Of a stretch of 64,000 nucleotides of DNA, positions 12,350-25,235 are shown in pieces; positions within the stretch are counted from its first letter, which is position 1, and every line of letters starts with the position of its first letter. Source of the DNA: Chrysomallon squamiferum (Eukaryota > Mollusca > Gastropoda > Neomphalida > Peltospiridae). A model generated the notes under the pieces. The model did no database searches. It was not told the origin of the DNA and saw only the letters and a list, made by a program, of their open reading frames with translations. Location of the stretch: assembly GCA_012295275.1 (NCBI GenBank), contig CM022668.1, positions 10,580,486 to 10,644,485 of the forward strand, read 5' to 3'. Both the position numbers and the translations under genes were made by a program.

Positions 12350-12556
12350 TACAAACACAGATTGACATTATATAATTAAAAATATAATAGTAATGCTGAA
12401 ATAATTAAAAGTTCTTTGTTTTTTCTTTATTGCTGTTGTTGTGGGTGTTTTTTTTTTTTTTTTCTATAATTGTATGTGTCGAATGCAGTCACAACAACAA
12501 ACTACATTTTGTGGACACGACAGTTATCACAATCATCATTTATAATAAATATTTAC

Positions 12557-12700
12557 TTTCTGTACACGTGTTTCCTTTCCATCCGTCCTCACACTGTCCG
12601 TCACATGACCCTGTCACGTGATCACATGGAGCTGACGTGTCTTTACAATGTCTTTCAGAGCAAGAAAACTTGCAGTCAGGTCCGTATTTACCTTGACAAC
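12557..12700 (-). CDS. Copy A EGF-like E8
   Basis: 48 codons, phase 1-1, GCQGKYGPDCKFSC... CDHVTGSC... GWKGNTCTE. Counterpart of 41252-41395 in C; only a 5' fragment remains in B. Confidence 0.82.
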
Positions 12701-13568
12701 CTGTTTGATATATAAAGTGATATATTAGTATTATTTATCATCCAAATAAATCAGTATGTAAATACGTTAAGTCATCTGTTTCTATAGAGCAGCTTTTCTG
12801 TTCCATTTAAACCTTCTAAAACATATTTATTTAGATATCAATGTTTTTAGAGTTCAGAATATTTAAGATAAATATCAAAAACAGTAGAAAGTTCGTAAAA
12901 TACACCAAATATTAATTATTTCTCTAAAAGCTTTTAACATCTAAAACCTTCAATTTATAGACAGGAATGCCTTTAGAAAATATCATCATACACATATTAT
13001 TTTGAAAATTAGGCTTCTAGAAAATACCAGTATCTTTAAGTGTATATTTGTATACATCTGTATCTTTAGGTGTGAGTAATTTGTACAGTTCTATATATTC
13101 AGAAAATATCAATATGGCTATAACAATATTTGTACAGAGATTTCTCTCCAGAAAATATCAACATATCTAAGTGTATGTTTGCAAAGCTCTGTATTTCGAA
13201 AATAAAAACTCGTATTTTTTCCAGATTTCTAATTCTGTAAAACACGACGACATTTCAATCTATATTTTCAGATTTCTCTATTCAGAATATACCAACATCG
13301 TTAAACTATTTCAATGTTCAAGAGATTTATTATATAAAATATCATCTCCAGTAAATCCTATTTTAGTACAATATCTAGAGAATTGGTCAAATAGTTATTC
13401 TAAATTAATGTTTGTATTCTCGATTGCAATCATATTTACATTAGCACTTTTATATATCTGAGGTTTGCCTATGTACGGCTATCTTTAATTGTATTTTTGT
13501 CCATTTGCGAGGATCAATAAATAATTTGTTATTCACTTCGAATATTTATAAAAATAATGCTGTTCACA

Positions 13569-13860
13569 TTAAACTCTTGAATTTATTTTCTCGTAGATGT
13601 TTGGCTTAGAAGTGACTGGATCAAGTCTTTCGTATTCATTCATCAGAATTTCTTGTCCAGCGTTCACACAGCCACCATCACTTTGCTGCTGGGTTGTATC
13701 TCGTGACGAAGTCTGACTGTTATGACTGTGAACTGTAACATGCCCAGGCTCTTCTCTAGTTTCTCCTTCTACGATTTCATAGAGTCCGCCATCTTGGTTT
13801 GTTGTGTTGAAATTTTCTTTGGCTCTCGAATCAGATGTCGTTCTGTGACGTCTAACATAT
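13569..13860 (-). CDS. ITAM-type cytoplasmic tail exon, cassette nested in copy A
   Basis: 97 codons including the stop, open throughout. Starts YVRRH (stop-transfer) and carries LYEIVEG, CVNAG (tyrosine lost; YVNA in copies B and C), then EYERL-x9-YEKIN close to the stop. The YxxL-x9-YxxI spacing fits an ITAM. Lies between EGF exons E7 and E8 of the PTP gene, so it could act as an alternative last exon. Confidence 0.7.
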
Positions 13861-14224
13861 CTGAAGAAAAAGAAGTTAATAAAATTAAAACGCAGAAAAA
13901 CTCAGGTTATTTAAAACTGTTTCTTCGTTGATATATAACTTTTATTCTCTAACCTTTCTGGCATTGTGTATTGTTGTAAAACATGAAATGATAGAATTTT
14001 ATACTCGGGAATTTAAATTCAATATACTTTATTTCAGTAATTACAAGGGATTCAGTAGAAATTAATTTGTTCAGTGAATTAAACAATTATGTGTTAGCGT
14101 TTAATGTTACGTAATGTATAGGTCTATTTATGTATGTGTGGCTATATGTAGATTTGAGTGTGTGTGTTTGTGTGTGTGTGTGAATCTGTAATGTAATAAT
14201 CTCTATACTGCTAATGAGACTTAC

Positions 14225-14336
14225 AAAACAAAGATGATTACACCAATAATCAGCAAAACACAAAGTATTCCAGTGACAACAGACAGCGCAGTTACCGTGG
14301 ATTTGGGTTATTCGCTTCTTAAATTGTTTGATATTT
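14225..14336 (-). pseudogene. ITAM-type membrane exon with in-frame TAA, cassette nested in copy A
   Basis: Same 112 bp and phases as 28648-28759 and 40227-40338. The membrane run ALSVVTGILCVLLIIGVIIF is kept, but TAA at 14308-14310 stops the stem after EISNNLRSE. As it stands the isoform would end before the membrane. Confidence 0.72.
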
Positions 14337-14593
14337 CTTAAATAAAGATCTCGTTCATGAAAACATGCACAAAAAAAATAAGCATTTTCTTGTATAATGC
14401 TTTGATGGGAATTAGTATGTGATATGTTTACCACGATCTGCTTTGTAAAATGTAATATTGCTGGTTAGTACTAATGTCCTGTTACTATGACTATCACAAC
14501 GGTTAGTAGTAATACTACTACCATTAATTATAGGTGCTACTTATGTTACTCTTGCTGATATGTCAAGTACTGTCTTCCACCTCCACAGCTACA

Positions 14594-14612
14594 TTTACTA
14601 CTACTACTACTA

Positions 14613-14657
<45 letters not shown>

Positions 14658-14660
14658 TCA
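14594..14660. repeat. (TAC)n microsatellite
   Basis: Triplet array within a longer triplet-rich stretch (14500-15070) next to the nested ITAM cassette. Confidence 0.9.
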
Positions 14661-15661
14661 GCGTTGCTACAGCCATTACCACCACAGTTACTACTAATCC
14701 TACAACCATTACTACTACGATTAGTCCTACATTTGCTACTGTCATTACAGCTGCTGCAAGTACTAATACCGCCACTGGTTCACCCAGTACTGCTAGTATT
14801 ACTACTACTAATACTACAGCTACTACAACTACTTCTCCTACTACTCTACTACTACTATTTCACTACTACTACTACTTCTACTACCACATAGCTATTAATG
14901 ATAATAAAAAGACGAAAAAGAACAATAAATATCAGTGTCGATATAAAGGTAAAAGACGAGTAAGAAAAGTATATCAAAATAAATTTTAAAACTGCTATTA
15001 GTACTGTTACTTCTACTATTACAATAACTACTACTACTCCTACTACTACTACTATTATTACTACTACTACTAAATATAATAATAATAAGAAGAAGAATAC
15101 CAACAACACAAATAACGTAATAATCCTTTTTTATATATAAACGTTATTGTTAAACATTCTGAACTCAGTTAATTAGATTTACAATAGCGTCTATAAAACA
15201 ATCCTCCATTATTAAGTTATATATATTACAATATACCTAAAATACACATACACAGATCAATTATTTTAGAGACAATGTTTGTACATGGCAGTATTTCAAT
15301 ACGACTTCTATGTATAAAAGATATATTTATATGTCCACATTTTAAAATGGTACTTGACCTCGTTATACCGTATGCACAATGTATGTAGATATTTAACAAT
15401 GTATAGGATATATTTTTGTATATATGTTACTACAAGAATGTTTGACAAGTCCAGATTTATACTACGTTTTACATCTGAAATTATATATGTAGAATATCTG
15501 AACGTCACAATGCAATCTATGTATAGATTAACATCTCTAAAACATAACACTATTAAACAACATCATCGTACAATATGGCTTGTCAGGATCAGTGGTATGT
15601 TTGTATTTTTGTGTGACCCTGTAAATATTGTGAAGAAATAAAAAAGTAATTTGTATCACAC

Positions 15662-15805
15662 CAGTACAGTCTGTTCCAGTCCAAGATTCCTCGCATCCGC
15701 CTCCACATGAACCAGTCACGTGATCACAGATTACTGTTTTATTCAGACAATGGCGTCCCGAACAAGCAAATTTGCAGTTGTTTCCATAGGAACCGGCAGG
15801 ACATG
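15662..15805 (-). CDS. Copy A EGF-like E7
   Basis: 48 codons, phase 1-1, ACPAGSYGNNCKFAC... CDHVTGSCGGGC... WTGTDCT. Counterparts at 29787-29930 (B) and 41883-42026 (C). No break seen. Confidence 0.82.
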
Positions 15806-16304
15806 CTGGAAATAAATTACACCAAAGATGTTATATTAAAAAGTAAGTAGATAAATTTGTGTGATGATATACTTAACAGATGTATGAATGTTGGTACTTG
15901 ATTGAACAGCTTCGAATATCACAAACATTTGTTTATACGTGTTAGTATGTGTACATTTGAGTGTCTGTGTGTGTGTGTGTATGTATGTGACTGTGTATGT
16001 GTAAATGTGTGTGTGGACAAATAAACTGGTAGATAAATAAATAGATAAAATAGATGGATTTATAGAAGATGGGTCAGTAGTTAAGTAGGTAGGTTGGTTA
16101 GGATTATCTATGTATCTATCTCTTTATCTATAGATCTATATATCTGTCTGTCTAAGTCTATATATCTATCTATCTACATTTATGTCTGTCTATCTGTCTG
16201 TCTGTCTGTTTAACTAACTATATATCTATCTATCTAGATATTTAAAACGATTTCCCGTGTTTGAAGTAATCAAACGACAGTTGGTATGTAAATTGTTTAC
16301 TCAC

Positions 16305-16451
16305 GTTCCAAACAGTTCACATTTCTCCATCCTGGTTTACAGCCGTTTTCACATTTCCCTGTTTTAACATCGCAAACTGAACTGTCTCCACTACAGTGTC
16401 TTTGACTGCAGCTCATCTTACAACTAGGACCAAATCTATCAGATTCACATT
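16305..16451 (-). CDS. Copy A EGF-like E6
   Basis: 49 codons, phase 1-1, ECESDRFGPSCKMSC... CDVKTGKC... GWRNVNCLE. Intact. Confidence 0.82.
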
Positions 16452-16755
16452 CTGTAAATACATAGAAAATCTTACATATTATATTTGTATTAATTTCAGT
16501 GCAGTTTATATTTGCAGAGCCATGATCAAAATGAAAAAGAAAAATAAGTGAAGGATAAAATTGTAAATTAATTATTCTCATAATTTAGTAAAATACAATT
16601 TTAGTTCTTCAAAGTTTCTAATTGTTTTTAAGAATATACCTATGAACTACTTATTTAGCATAACTATATTTCTTTAACGTAAATATATGTTTCATGCGAA
16701 ATAAAAAATAAATTATAAAAAATAAATTTCAGTCTTGAAGATAAATACGACATAC

Positions 16756-16888
16756 AATCAGGTAACTGAAATCCGTCCAAGCAGTCGTTAGTGCAGCGAC
16801 CAAAGAACATGTCAGAAGTTGAATCACGGAAACATTTACGAGAATCACACGAAGTGATACAGTTGTACCCATATGTACCACTGCACAC
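16756..16888 (-). pseudogene. Copy A relic of EGF-like E5
   Basis: CSGTYGYNC start is kept, but the middle has lost a cysteine (TSDMF for SCDIF), the 3' end is shortened and no phase-1 donor remains. Confidence 0.6.
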
Positions 16889-17197
16889 TGAAAATAAAAT
16901 ACATGTTTTAAAATTGTACCTTTAGGTGCCATAGCTGACTGGAAACAGTAACACCATGAATATGTTACAGTTGTATTGTGTGCATCATTCTATGCTGAAA
17001 ATATAATAAATTGTCTATCTATTCAGAAATATATATATAACTGTCTCTCTTTATCCATAATATAATAAATATATTTTCTACAAAACTGTGTTTTCCCATC
17101 AACATCCTTTTTTAGTCCTGCTGATTTTCTATATGTCACCATCTCTATATATGTCAATCAAAAATTTAAAATTCAAATACAAATGTACTGTACAGTC

Positions 17198-17428
<231 letters not shown>

Positions 17429-17479
17429 CATAAAATATGAAAAAATAATAAGTAAAAAAAAAAAAAGGCTGCAACGTTT

Positions 17480-18552
17480 ATGAAACCGCTGAACGGAAAG
17501 AACGTGAATGTTAAGTGTAGATGTACAGTGAGTGGCAGAAACACACTTCATGGTGAAGTCAGAGAGTTGTGAAAAGCAGCTAGAGAAATCAAGACACTAT
17601 TTTTACTAGAGTCGTGCACAGCAGTTAATATATAAAGAAGATAAATAAAATGAAATATTTTATAATTTTATAAAACAATTTTCTGTGGCTTAGTGTTTAG
17701 TGATATCGACAGATTAAAAATATGTTGTTAAAAGAAAAAATAATAATAAATACAAATAATAATGATCATAAAAAATAATAAAACGTTAGGAAAATGTACT
17801 GATTTTGATTAACTCTTAATAAATATTTGAAAAATAGATTATGAAAAATAAATAATAATAATAATAATAATAATTGTAATTGTAATAGCAATAACAACAA
17901 CAAAAACAACAACAACAATAATAATAATGATAATAATAATAAATATGACGTTGGTAATAATTAAATTAAAACTCGAAAACATACAATAGTGTTATTAACT
18001 TCATCTAACCTTCATTCAGTTTCATGTCTACACACAGGTACGCACGTAGAATGAAGCACACATAAACACACACATAATGACGCTTATTCATTCTCACAGA
18101 CTCACACTTGATCATGCACGAATACACACACAGCATGTTACATTCGCTGTTGTAAGGATGTTTGTATCATTTTCTTTCTTTTCATGGTCTGATTCAGAAG
18201 TATCCAATTACACTGATCATAAACACAGATTTTTATTTCAGTAGTTTCATTTACACAAGTCATGAACTTCTGTAACTGAAGAAAAAAAAAATACGGACTC
18301 AAGAAACAGATATATAAATATAGCAGATTAAACATTGTCATCTTGTATACACAGAGTATGTTGTTTATTGAAATTTAATCAGGTTGTTCCTAAGTGAATA
18401 AGAAAAACAATACATAGGAATGACGACCGTATATCTAGATATAAATAACAATCGAATATTACCTACTATCTGTTACGAACTGTTTTATTTACCCTGAATG
18501 CTGCACATACAAATACTGTTTTAGTCGCAGTCCACAGAACATTTTGATTGAA
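17480..18552. other. Spacer upstream of copy A, with promoter-like block near its end
   Basis: 17480-17720 is similar to 48215-48440, so the spacer is part of a repeated unit. It contains a decayed tRNA-like segment (about 17685-17720), (TAA)n/(CAA)n, and, at 18361-18552, a block also found at 38041-38230 and in part before 49139. No convincing gene. Confidence 0.45.
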
Positions 18553-18557
18553 CGCAT

Positions 18558-18606
18558 GGTTGTTTTTGCAGGGCTTTTGTATTTTATTATTAAGGGTATA
18601 TCAGGT
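18558..18606 (+). pseudogene. Orphan signal-peptide exon, plus strand (unit 1)
   Basis: ATG then VVFAGLLYFIIKGIS, ending in phase 1 at a GTAACA donor. The sequence on both sides resembles copy D exon 1 and its following intron (...AGTAATACTACT...). No plus-strand exons follow; a retroelement begins 350 bp further on. Probably the surviving first exon of a lost divergent gene. Confidence 0.5.
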
Positions 18607-18952
18607 AACATATAATAGTAATACTACTATTTGAAATGTTTTTAGCACTTACTCTTACTGCTACTACTTCGAACCACTACTATTACTACTACCACTACTA
18701 CTGCTATGACTGTTCTGACAGCTACTATACTGCTGCTATCTTCACTATTATTGCTGTGATACTTGGTATGACAGTAGTGCTGTGACATATTCTTTTGCAG
18801 ACAGTATGAATCATAAACTGAATAATACTATGGTACATTTCTGTGCGTGTTGGATAAAAGCTATACGATAATGATGCGTAGATGTTAGTGACTGTTCAGT
18901 TACATAGTTGTCAGGCAGATATAAATATATAATAGTTCTATGACTGTATGTT

Positions 18953-19014
18953 TGTGGAAGTATGTGGTATTTGTTTTAGTTAGGATTTGTATTTAATGTT
19001 TTATTTGCAGATAT
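18953..19014 (+). repeat. Inverted LTR tip at left end of the element
   Basis: 62 bp matching the first 62 bp of the LTR but in plus orientation, opposite to the internal LTR. Butts directly onto the integrase reading frame. Confidence 0.78.
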
Positions 19015-19784
19015 TTGACATATGTCAGCAGTGAGTCATTATCCCTGTTCAAATCAATTCCAAAGGCAAGATCAATGGGCAATCGGGGCTCTCGTCCGAA
19101 CATTAAGAAGAACCGTGAATATCCAGTTGAATCATGCCTGATGCAGTTATAGGCATGAACTAGAGGTCCAACATATGTTTTCCAGTCCTTCTTTTGATCA
19201 GGATTAAGAGTCCCAAGCATATCAAGCAATGTACGATTAAATCTCTCGCACATGCCATTACCCATTGGATGGTATGGGGTAGTTCTTGATTTGTCCATTC
19301 CCAAAATTATGCAAAGTTCTTTCATCAAACGACTTTCAAAGTTCGCCCCCTGATCACTATGTATTCGTAGTGGAATACCATAGTGTATCACAAAGTTGTT
19401 GTAGAAGGCCTCTGCTGTAGTCTTTGCTGTCATATTTCTAGTAGGTATAGCTTGCGCGTACCTGGTGAAATGATAAGTGATTATTAAAATATGTTGATAA
19501 CCTCCCTTTGAGGTTTCCAAAGTAAGAAAGTCCATACAAATTAACTCCAGGGGTTGAGTGGTGGTGATATTAATAAGCAGAACACGAGCATTAGCTAATG
19601 GTTTCCGCCGTACACACCGGTTACAGTTTTTAATCCATTCCTCAACATCAGCTGCCATGCCTGGCCAATAAAATCTGTCACGAAGAAGTGTCACGACCAG
19701 GATGCCCAACATCATTGTGTAAACCATGGAGAACATCATGAACATATTTAGATGGTAAAACAAGTTGATATCGAATCTGACCAT
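18993..19784 (-). pseudogene. gypsy pol: integrase core
   Basis: Contains the CC half of the zinc motif (NCNRC) and the DDE core (CMDF, HSDQGANFE, CERFNR). The frame runs into the inverted LTR tip at 19014 and stops, so the C-terminal domain is missing here and found instead at 25236-25967. Confidence 0.83.
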
Positions 19785-20478
19785 CGATCTTCACCTGGCG
19801 ATGCAAAATACCTCTCACAAAAACAAAACTATCAAAAGCTCTGAAATAGGCATTATTCACTGGGGTAGAAGGAAAATCTTGTCGACGAGGTTTCTTCTTC
19901 CTTCGTACAAGCTCCATCCATGGATACAAGACTGTATCAGCAGCTTGGGCTTTCCTCCAGTCTCTGCCAGACATTTCACTGATGTTCTGTCCATCATCCA
20001 GAACAGAATCGACCACTTCTGCAGAAGTGCTTAATGCTTCTACAAACGGTTGAGCATTCAAAACACCACATACAGCTCTAACTGTGTCTGCCGATATTTC
20101 GGTATGTTCTGATGAACCAGGTAGTCTGGATAAAGAATCAGCATCAGCGTTGTTTAACCCAGGTCGGTAAAAGATGTTAAAATCGTATGATGCAAGTGCG
20201 GCTAGCCATCTGTGACCCGTGGCATCCAACTTTGCCGATGTGAGTACATATGTTAGCGGGTTGTTATCGGTCAGCACCGTAAACTTGTTTCCATACAGAT
20301 ATTCATCATATTTCTCACTTATAGCCCATTTTAAAGCAAGAAATTCTAACCGATGAGCTGAATAATTGGCTTCAGACTTACTGAGACTTCTACTGGCATA
20401 GCTAATGACATGCTTCATCCCGTCATTTTCTTGATAAAGCACAGCACCAAGACCATGTGAACTTGCATCAATGTGCAA
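19678..20478 (-). pseudogene. gypsy pol: RNase H and integrase zinc region
   Basis: Begins inside the RNase H at HIDASSHGLGAVLY, with DNNPLTY and DADSLSR as usual for gypsy RNase H. Ends at the HH part of the integrase HHCC zinc motif (LHNDVGHPG) because of a frameshift near 19690. Confidence 0.82.
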
Positions 20479-20577
20479 TTCAAACGGTTTACTGTAATCA
20501 GGATACCCAAGAATGGGAGGCGAAGATAAGATTTCTTTCAGTTGCTGAAAAGCTACCTCTTGACTGGGCCCCCATGT

Positions 20578-22365
20578 TCAAGGTTTGCGGAGTTCGTTCT
20601 TCTTGGATTGTGGCCTGGTGTGAGGCATTAAGGATGTCAAAGGTCTAGCTACCTTTGCAAAATCCTTAACAAATTTTCTATAATAGCCAGCGAACCCCAA
20701 AAATTGCCTAACCTCATTAGGGTTAGTTGGCTTTGGCCAATTGATAATCTTCTCAACTTTATCAGGATCGGCTTCTATCCCAGCCTTAGAAATTACGTGT
20801 CCAAGAAAATTTATTTTGTTTTTGAAAAAGGAACACTTCTCTGCTGTTGTCTTCAAACCTGATTCTGGAACTCGCTGAAATACTTGGGACAAGCGATCAA
20901 GATGTTCATCATACGTTTTGGAAAATATTAAAATATCATCCAAATAAATCAAACATGACTTGAGATGAAGTCCCTCAAAGGTATCATTCATCAACCGTTG
21001 ATATGTTGCTGGACTGTTGCATAACCCAAAGGGCATACGATTGTATTCGTAAAATCCTAAAGGTCCAACAGTAAATGCAGTTCTTTCCTTGTGGGTTTCT
21101 TCAATTTCAACCTGGTGGTATCCACTCTTCATGTCTAAAGTTGAAAAATATTTTGCACCCGTCAAAACATCAAACATCTGCTCAATTCTTGGAAGAGAGT
21201 AAGAATCTTTAACGGTTTTCGAATTCAGCTGTCTATAATCTACACACATCCTGAGTTTACCATTTTTCTTGCGAGCTAATACCACGTTTGAAGACCAAGG
21301 AGAATGAGAATGTCTAATGATGCCACCGGCCAACAACTGTTGTAAATGATCCTTGACCTCTTGGTACATTGCGGGTGGTATACGTCTATGTCGCTGCTTA
21401 AAGGGCATTTCATCGTCTAACTCAATTCGATGGTGTACCGCTGTGGTATGACCTACATCTAGATCACCTGTTGAGAAAATATCTGAAAAAGAAGAAATGA
21501 CCTGTTTTCCCTGTTCTAATTCTTCAGGTACTAAACAACAATCTCCAAAATTCAACATATCTAAAACAAAAAAATATTTTGAAGTTGTTGTCTCTTTCAT
21601 CTCAGGAATATCTTCAATTTCGACAGCTTGTATTTCACAAATAATGGCACGTGAGGGAACGGATATTGCACAAGTTGTCACATTGGAAATGTGAATGTCT
21701 AACTCAAACAATTTCTTTTTATTGTCATACTTGTAGCTGAATAAACTTGGAGCGATGTCTAAGTCATCCGGAATAACGGAACCCTTGGTTGGTGCAGTCA
21801 TAGCCCAAGTACATCTATAGGGAAGAGGTTTATCAACAACACCACGCAGCGTGATTTCACTGTTGGCAGGAATCACCACTCTTTTGCATTCTGCACTCTT
21901 CACCTTACCAAGAATAAAATGGTTTCTCTCCAATTCTTTTTGCTGTAATGTTAAACATCTAAAAGACAGATACCAAGGGGTATGAAGATTAGCTTTTTGT
22001 AGAAATCTGTTACCATATGTTTTCTTGCACTGATTCATAAAATGAGAGAGAACGTTAGTACCAAGAAGTAATCGGACAGAAGAATTGTACTTACTATTTG
22101 GTACAACTAACAAAATGCTAAGCAAAGGAGAGGAAATACTGCCTGTCCCTTGCAGTTCAACTTCAATATACCCATGATACGGTAAAAGCTTACCATCGGC
22201 ACATTCAACGTTTAAAATAGTATCAAGAGATTTGAGAGGTGTATCAGAAAAATGCTTGTTATAAAAACCTTCAGAAATTGTTGAAACTGTAGAACCAGTA
22301 TCTAACAGAGCTTTAGTAGAAATACCATTGACAAGTATAGAACTTTCATTTGGATCACCAACCAT
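20578..22365 (-). pseudogene. gypsy pol: protease and reverse transcriptase
   Basis: 595 codons in a different frame from gag. Protease motif LLDTGSTVSTIS is near the start, and the RT contains LRMCVDYRQLN, MPFGLCNSPATYQRLM and the catalytic YLDDIL (about 20934-20945). The frame breaks at about 20578, and the RNase H continues in another frame. Confidence 0.85.
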
Positions 22366-22412
22366 TTCTGTTATTTGCTGGTTTTGAAAAATGGGCTTGA
22401 CTTCATGTGTAC

Positions 22413-23475
22413 CTATGGGTTGCCCCTCGCCATAGGCGGTCTCCAGTTTAAAGGTTTACCTGTCTGGTGGGGTAATTTAACCCTACATCCCTTCTTTATG
22501 TGCCCTGGCTGACCACAACGAAAACAGACCGGTTCATTATTCTGAAAAGAAGATGATGCAGAATTCCATTTTGGAACAGATTTGATATCTGCCTGATGCC
22601 TTGTTTTGGACTCAGTGGCTGTCTGACGCTGCTTCAGAGAACTCAACTCTGCTGACATCTGCTTGAGTATGCCTCGAATTTCCTGAATATCGGAATTCTT
22701 TTGAGAAACCGCAGCCTTTCCAGGAATAGTCTTGCCCTTTGATTCAATTCTTTTCTTTCTCTGTTGCAATTCTTCTTCTACTTGTCTTATAACTTTAATA
22801 AAATCTTCAAAAGTGTCATCATTTTCAAACTTGTGTCCTGATAAATCTTTTAGTTCAGGTCGAAGCCCTGTCCAAAACATATTACGTAACATTGCTTCAG
22901 TTTCATATTGATTCACTTTCCCTGCAGCAACAGCCTTGCACAAAATATCTTCAAGCCGGCATGCCCAGTCAGCTACACTTTCATCGTCACTTTGTTTAGC
23001 TGTGTAAAAGGTAGCCATAATAGCATGACCCACTTTTACTTCTCCAAAAACACTATCAAGTTTCTCTATTAGTCTTTCAATAGGCGCATCTGTATCTATA
23101 TGCATTGCAACGCGAGCAGCTTTACCGCGAAGCGAACGCCTAATAGCTTCAGACAGGACAGATGTACCATGGGTATTAGTCAAACATTCCAATTCATGTT
23201 TCCATTGATCAAAATCAACATCACCTTTCCCGTCACCTGAGAAGAAAGGAAGCCGAGGTGGCTGTTAAAGTCAGTGACGAAGGCAGAGTAGGCTGTAAAG
23301 GTGAATATTTGGCAGCTCCTTCATCTTCCTTTTTGACAGCTCCTTTAGTAAACTGAGTCATCCAGCTAACCAAATCTTCTGGAGTATCAGCCTTAGGTTG
23401 GACATGTAACTGTCTAAATGACGAAATTAACTGCACCTCTTCTGCACTTAATTCCGCTATTTCAGGATCAGACAT
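22413..23475 (-). pseudogene. gypsy gag, frameshifted
   Basis: ATG at 23475 (MSDPEIAELSAEE) runs to about 23233, then the frame continues one position off from about 23270 through 22413. The second part holds the capsid-like region and one zinc knuckle, CFRCGQPGHIKKGC (CX2CX4HX4C), near its end. Gag packages element RNA. Broken by one shift. Confidence 0.78.
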
Positions 23476-24606
23476 GGTTGAAGGTAAGTATATACTGTAA
23501 TACTATCTTTATAAGTCATAGAAGATATTAAGGTAAGAATATAACAACTACACACAAAAGCAAGTTCAAAATACTAAATGTTTCCCTTGAACTATCAACA
23601 AAACAATTTACCTAATACAAGATCATCTTTAGAATTGAAACAATAAATATTTAAAACATATTTCAATTCACAATGTTACAAACTTGAAAAATAATTTGAA
23701 TGAATTACTTAACTATCTTGTGTATTTCATTGATTTTCAGGAATATTGCAGAAATAAGTCACAAATCCTGGAAAGGAAAGTATTTAAGTTACTAATGATT
23801 TGTAATTACGTGCAGTATGTTAGTTTTTGTATAACGTTTTGTGTAGGTAAGTAAAATAGGATTTAGATCTAGTTGGAGAAAGACATTTTAAAAAAACAAT
23901 TCATGGCCATTTGAATTCACTAGTTAAACCATAACATTTTGTTTTCTTCTAAAAAATATAGAACTATGGCATAATAATATAGACACAACCTGACAAAGAT
24001 CTAAGATCACATCAACGTTCAAGTCACATTATTGACAATTGCCAACACATGACAAAAACAATCTTCAAAAAACAAATACAAGGTATTCAAGTTCAGGTAT
24101 TGACTCTTTCTATCACAGGTAAGTGAAAACAATTAAAATAAATAAATTAAATTAAATAGATTCACACAGTGAAAAGGTACTCAATTACAAATTTGTATCG
24201 ATACATCATTTGCTTTTCTTTTTAATCAACGTATGTGAAAACAACTTAAAAACAAAATGTCCACAGAAGAAAAAGAAAAAGAAATAAATAAATAAGATCT
24301 GTTGTTTGTTTTCTGATAACTAAATTGGCTTTTCAAAACAATGTCATGGCGTTATACATAATATAACCATTTCTCATTGCATTATTTTAGTTCTAAGTTA
24401 AAATGTCCACGTGGAATTACAAAAACAAAACCACACACACAAATAAAATCAGAGAAGCTCACGAAACATCTGATGACGTCATACACTAGGGAGGAAGTTC
24501 ATAGGTGGAGTTAGTAACCCTGTCGTCGATACATACACCCTCTGCCATCCATTGGTTGTGTGTCCATCCTTTGTCTTGTTTGTCGAGCCCCTACGTCGGC
24601 TCCAAA
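23476..24606 (-). other. Retroelement leader between LTR and gag
   Basis: Non-coding, AT-rich. Begins with a possible primer-binding site next to the LTR, and contains the parental copy (23895-24142) of the duplicated leader piece. Confidence 0.55.
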
Positions 24607-25204
24607 TGTAGCAGTATCAGATTTTTCACTTTTCCAGAACACAGGAAGTAGAACGTAACAGCTACGGGTGGGTTCAGACAATTTATTCGATGTCACACAA
24701 AAATGAAGACAAGGAAAAACACCCAGGTAGATGACACCTGGGTGTAAGAAACTGGATTCTCCAGCACACTGAACGAGAACAGGACAATCTTTCAGATAAT
24801 ATCCACTTTCAAATAATAAATTCAGTTCCACCTTTAAAAATGAAATCTGGCCTGACAGTATAATCTTAGCAGGAGAAATAAACCTGAACACTTGAGCCAA
24901 GTTGTTTATTCCCAGATGGGCTTGGGAGAGGAGTTTGGGAACAATAGTTAACACGCAAGGCAAGTAACGTGTGTTAGTACAGTGTAAGCTGAATGAAACA
25001 ATCACCACAATGACAAGTTACCAGCCTATTGTTTGGCATAACCTGGCTAGGGATAAAATAAAACTTTAGTTACACAATAAGCTGACAGGAGGCAAGCTGT
25101 AAATAAAACCTTACATTAATGACAAAGCCTGCTAAAAAGCAAATATCTGCAAATAAAACATTAAATACAAATCCTAACTAAAACAAATACCACATACTTC
25201 CACA
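24607..25204 (-). repeat. Single internal LTR of the gypsy element
   Basis: 598 bp, TGTGGAAG...CTGCTACA on the minus strand (TG...CA ends), with a polypurine tract directly before it and TTTGGAGCCGACG after it, where a TGG-type primer-binding site is expected. No second full LTR is present. Confidence 0.75.
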
Positions 25205-25235
25205 TACTTCCCCCTCTTAAGAAATGGCGTCCTCG

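Noticed and set aside
14563-15109. Threonine- or valine-rich open frames
   Set aside because: Generated by (TAC)n/(TAG)n triplet DNA next to the nested cassette.
18138-18341. Possible signal peptide for copy A (MTMFNLLYLYICFLSPYFFF), minus strand
   Set aside because: Hydrophobic start, but no phase-1 donor in a good position and no counterpart near copies B or C.
24511-25008. 165-codon open frame, minus strand
   Set aside because: Lies across the LTR and leader of the gypsy element; no protein features.
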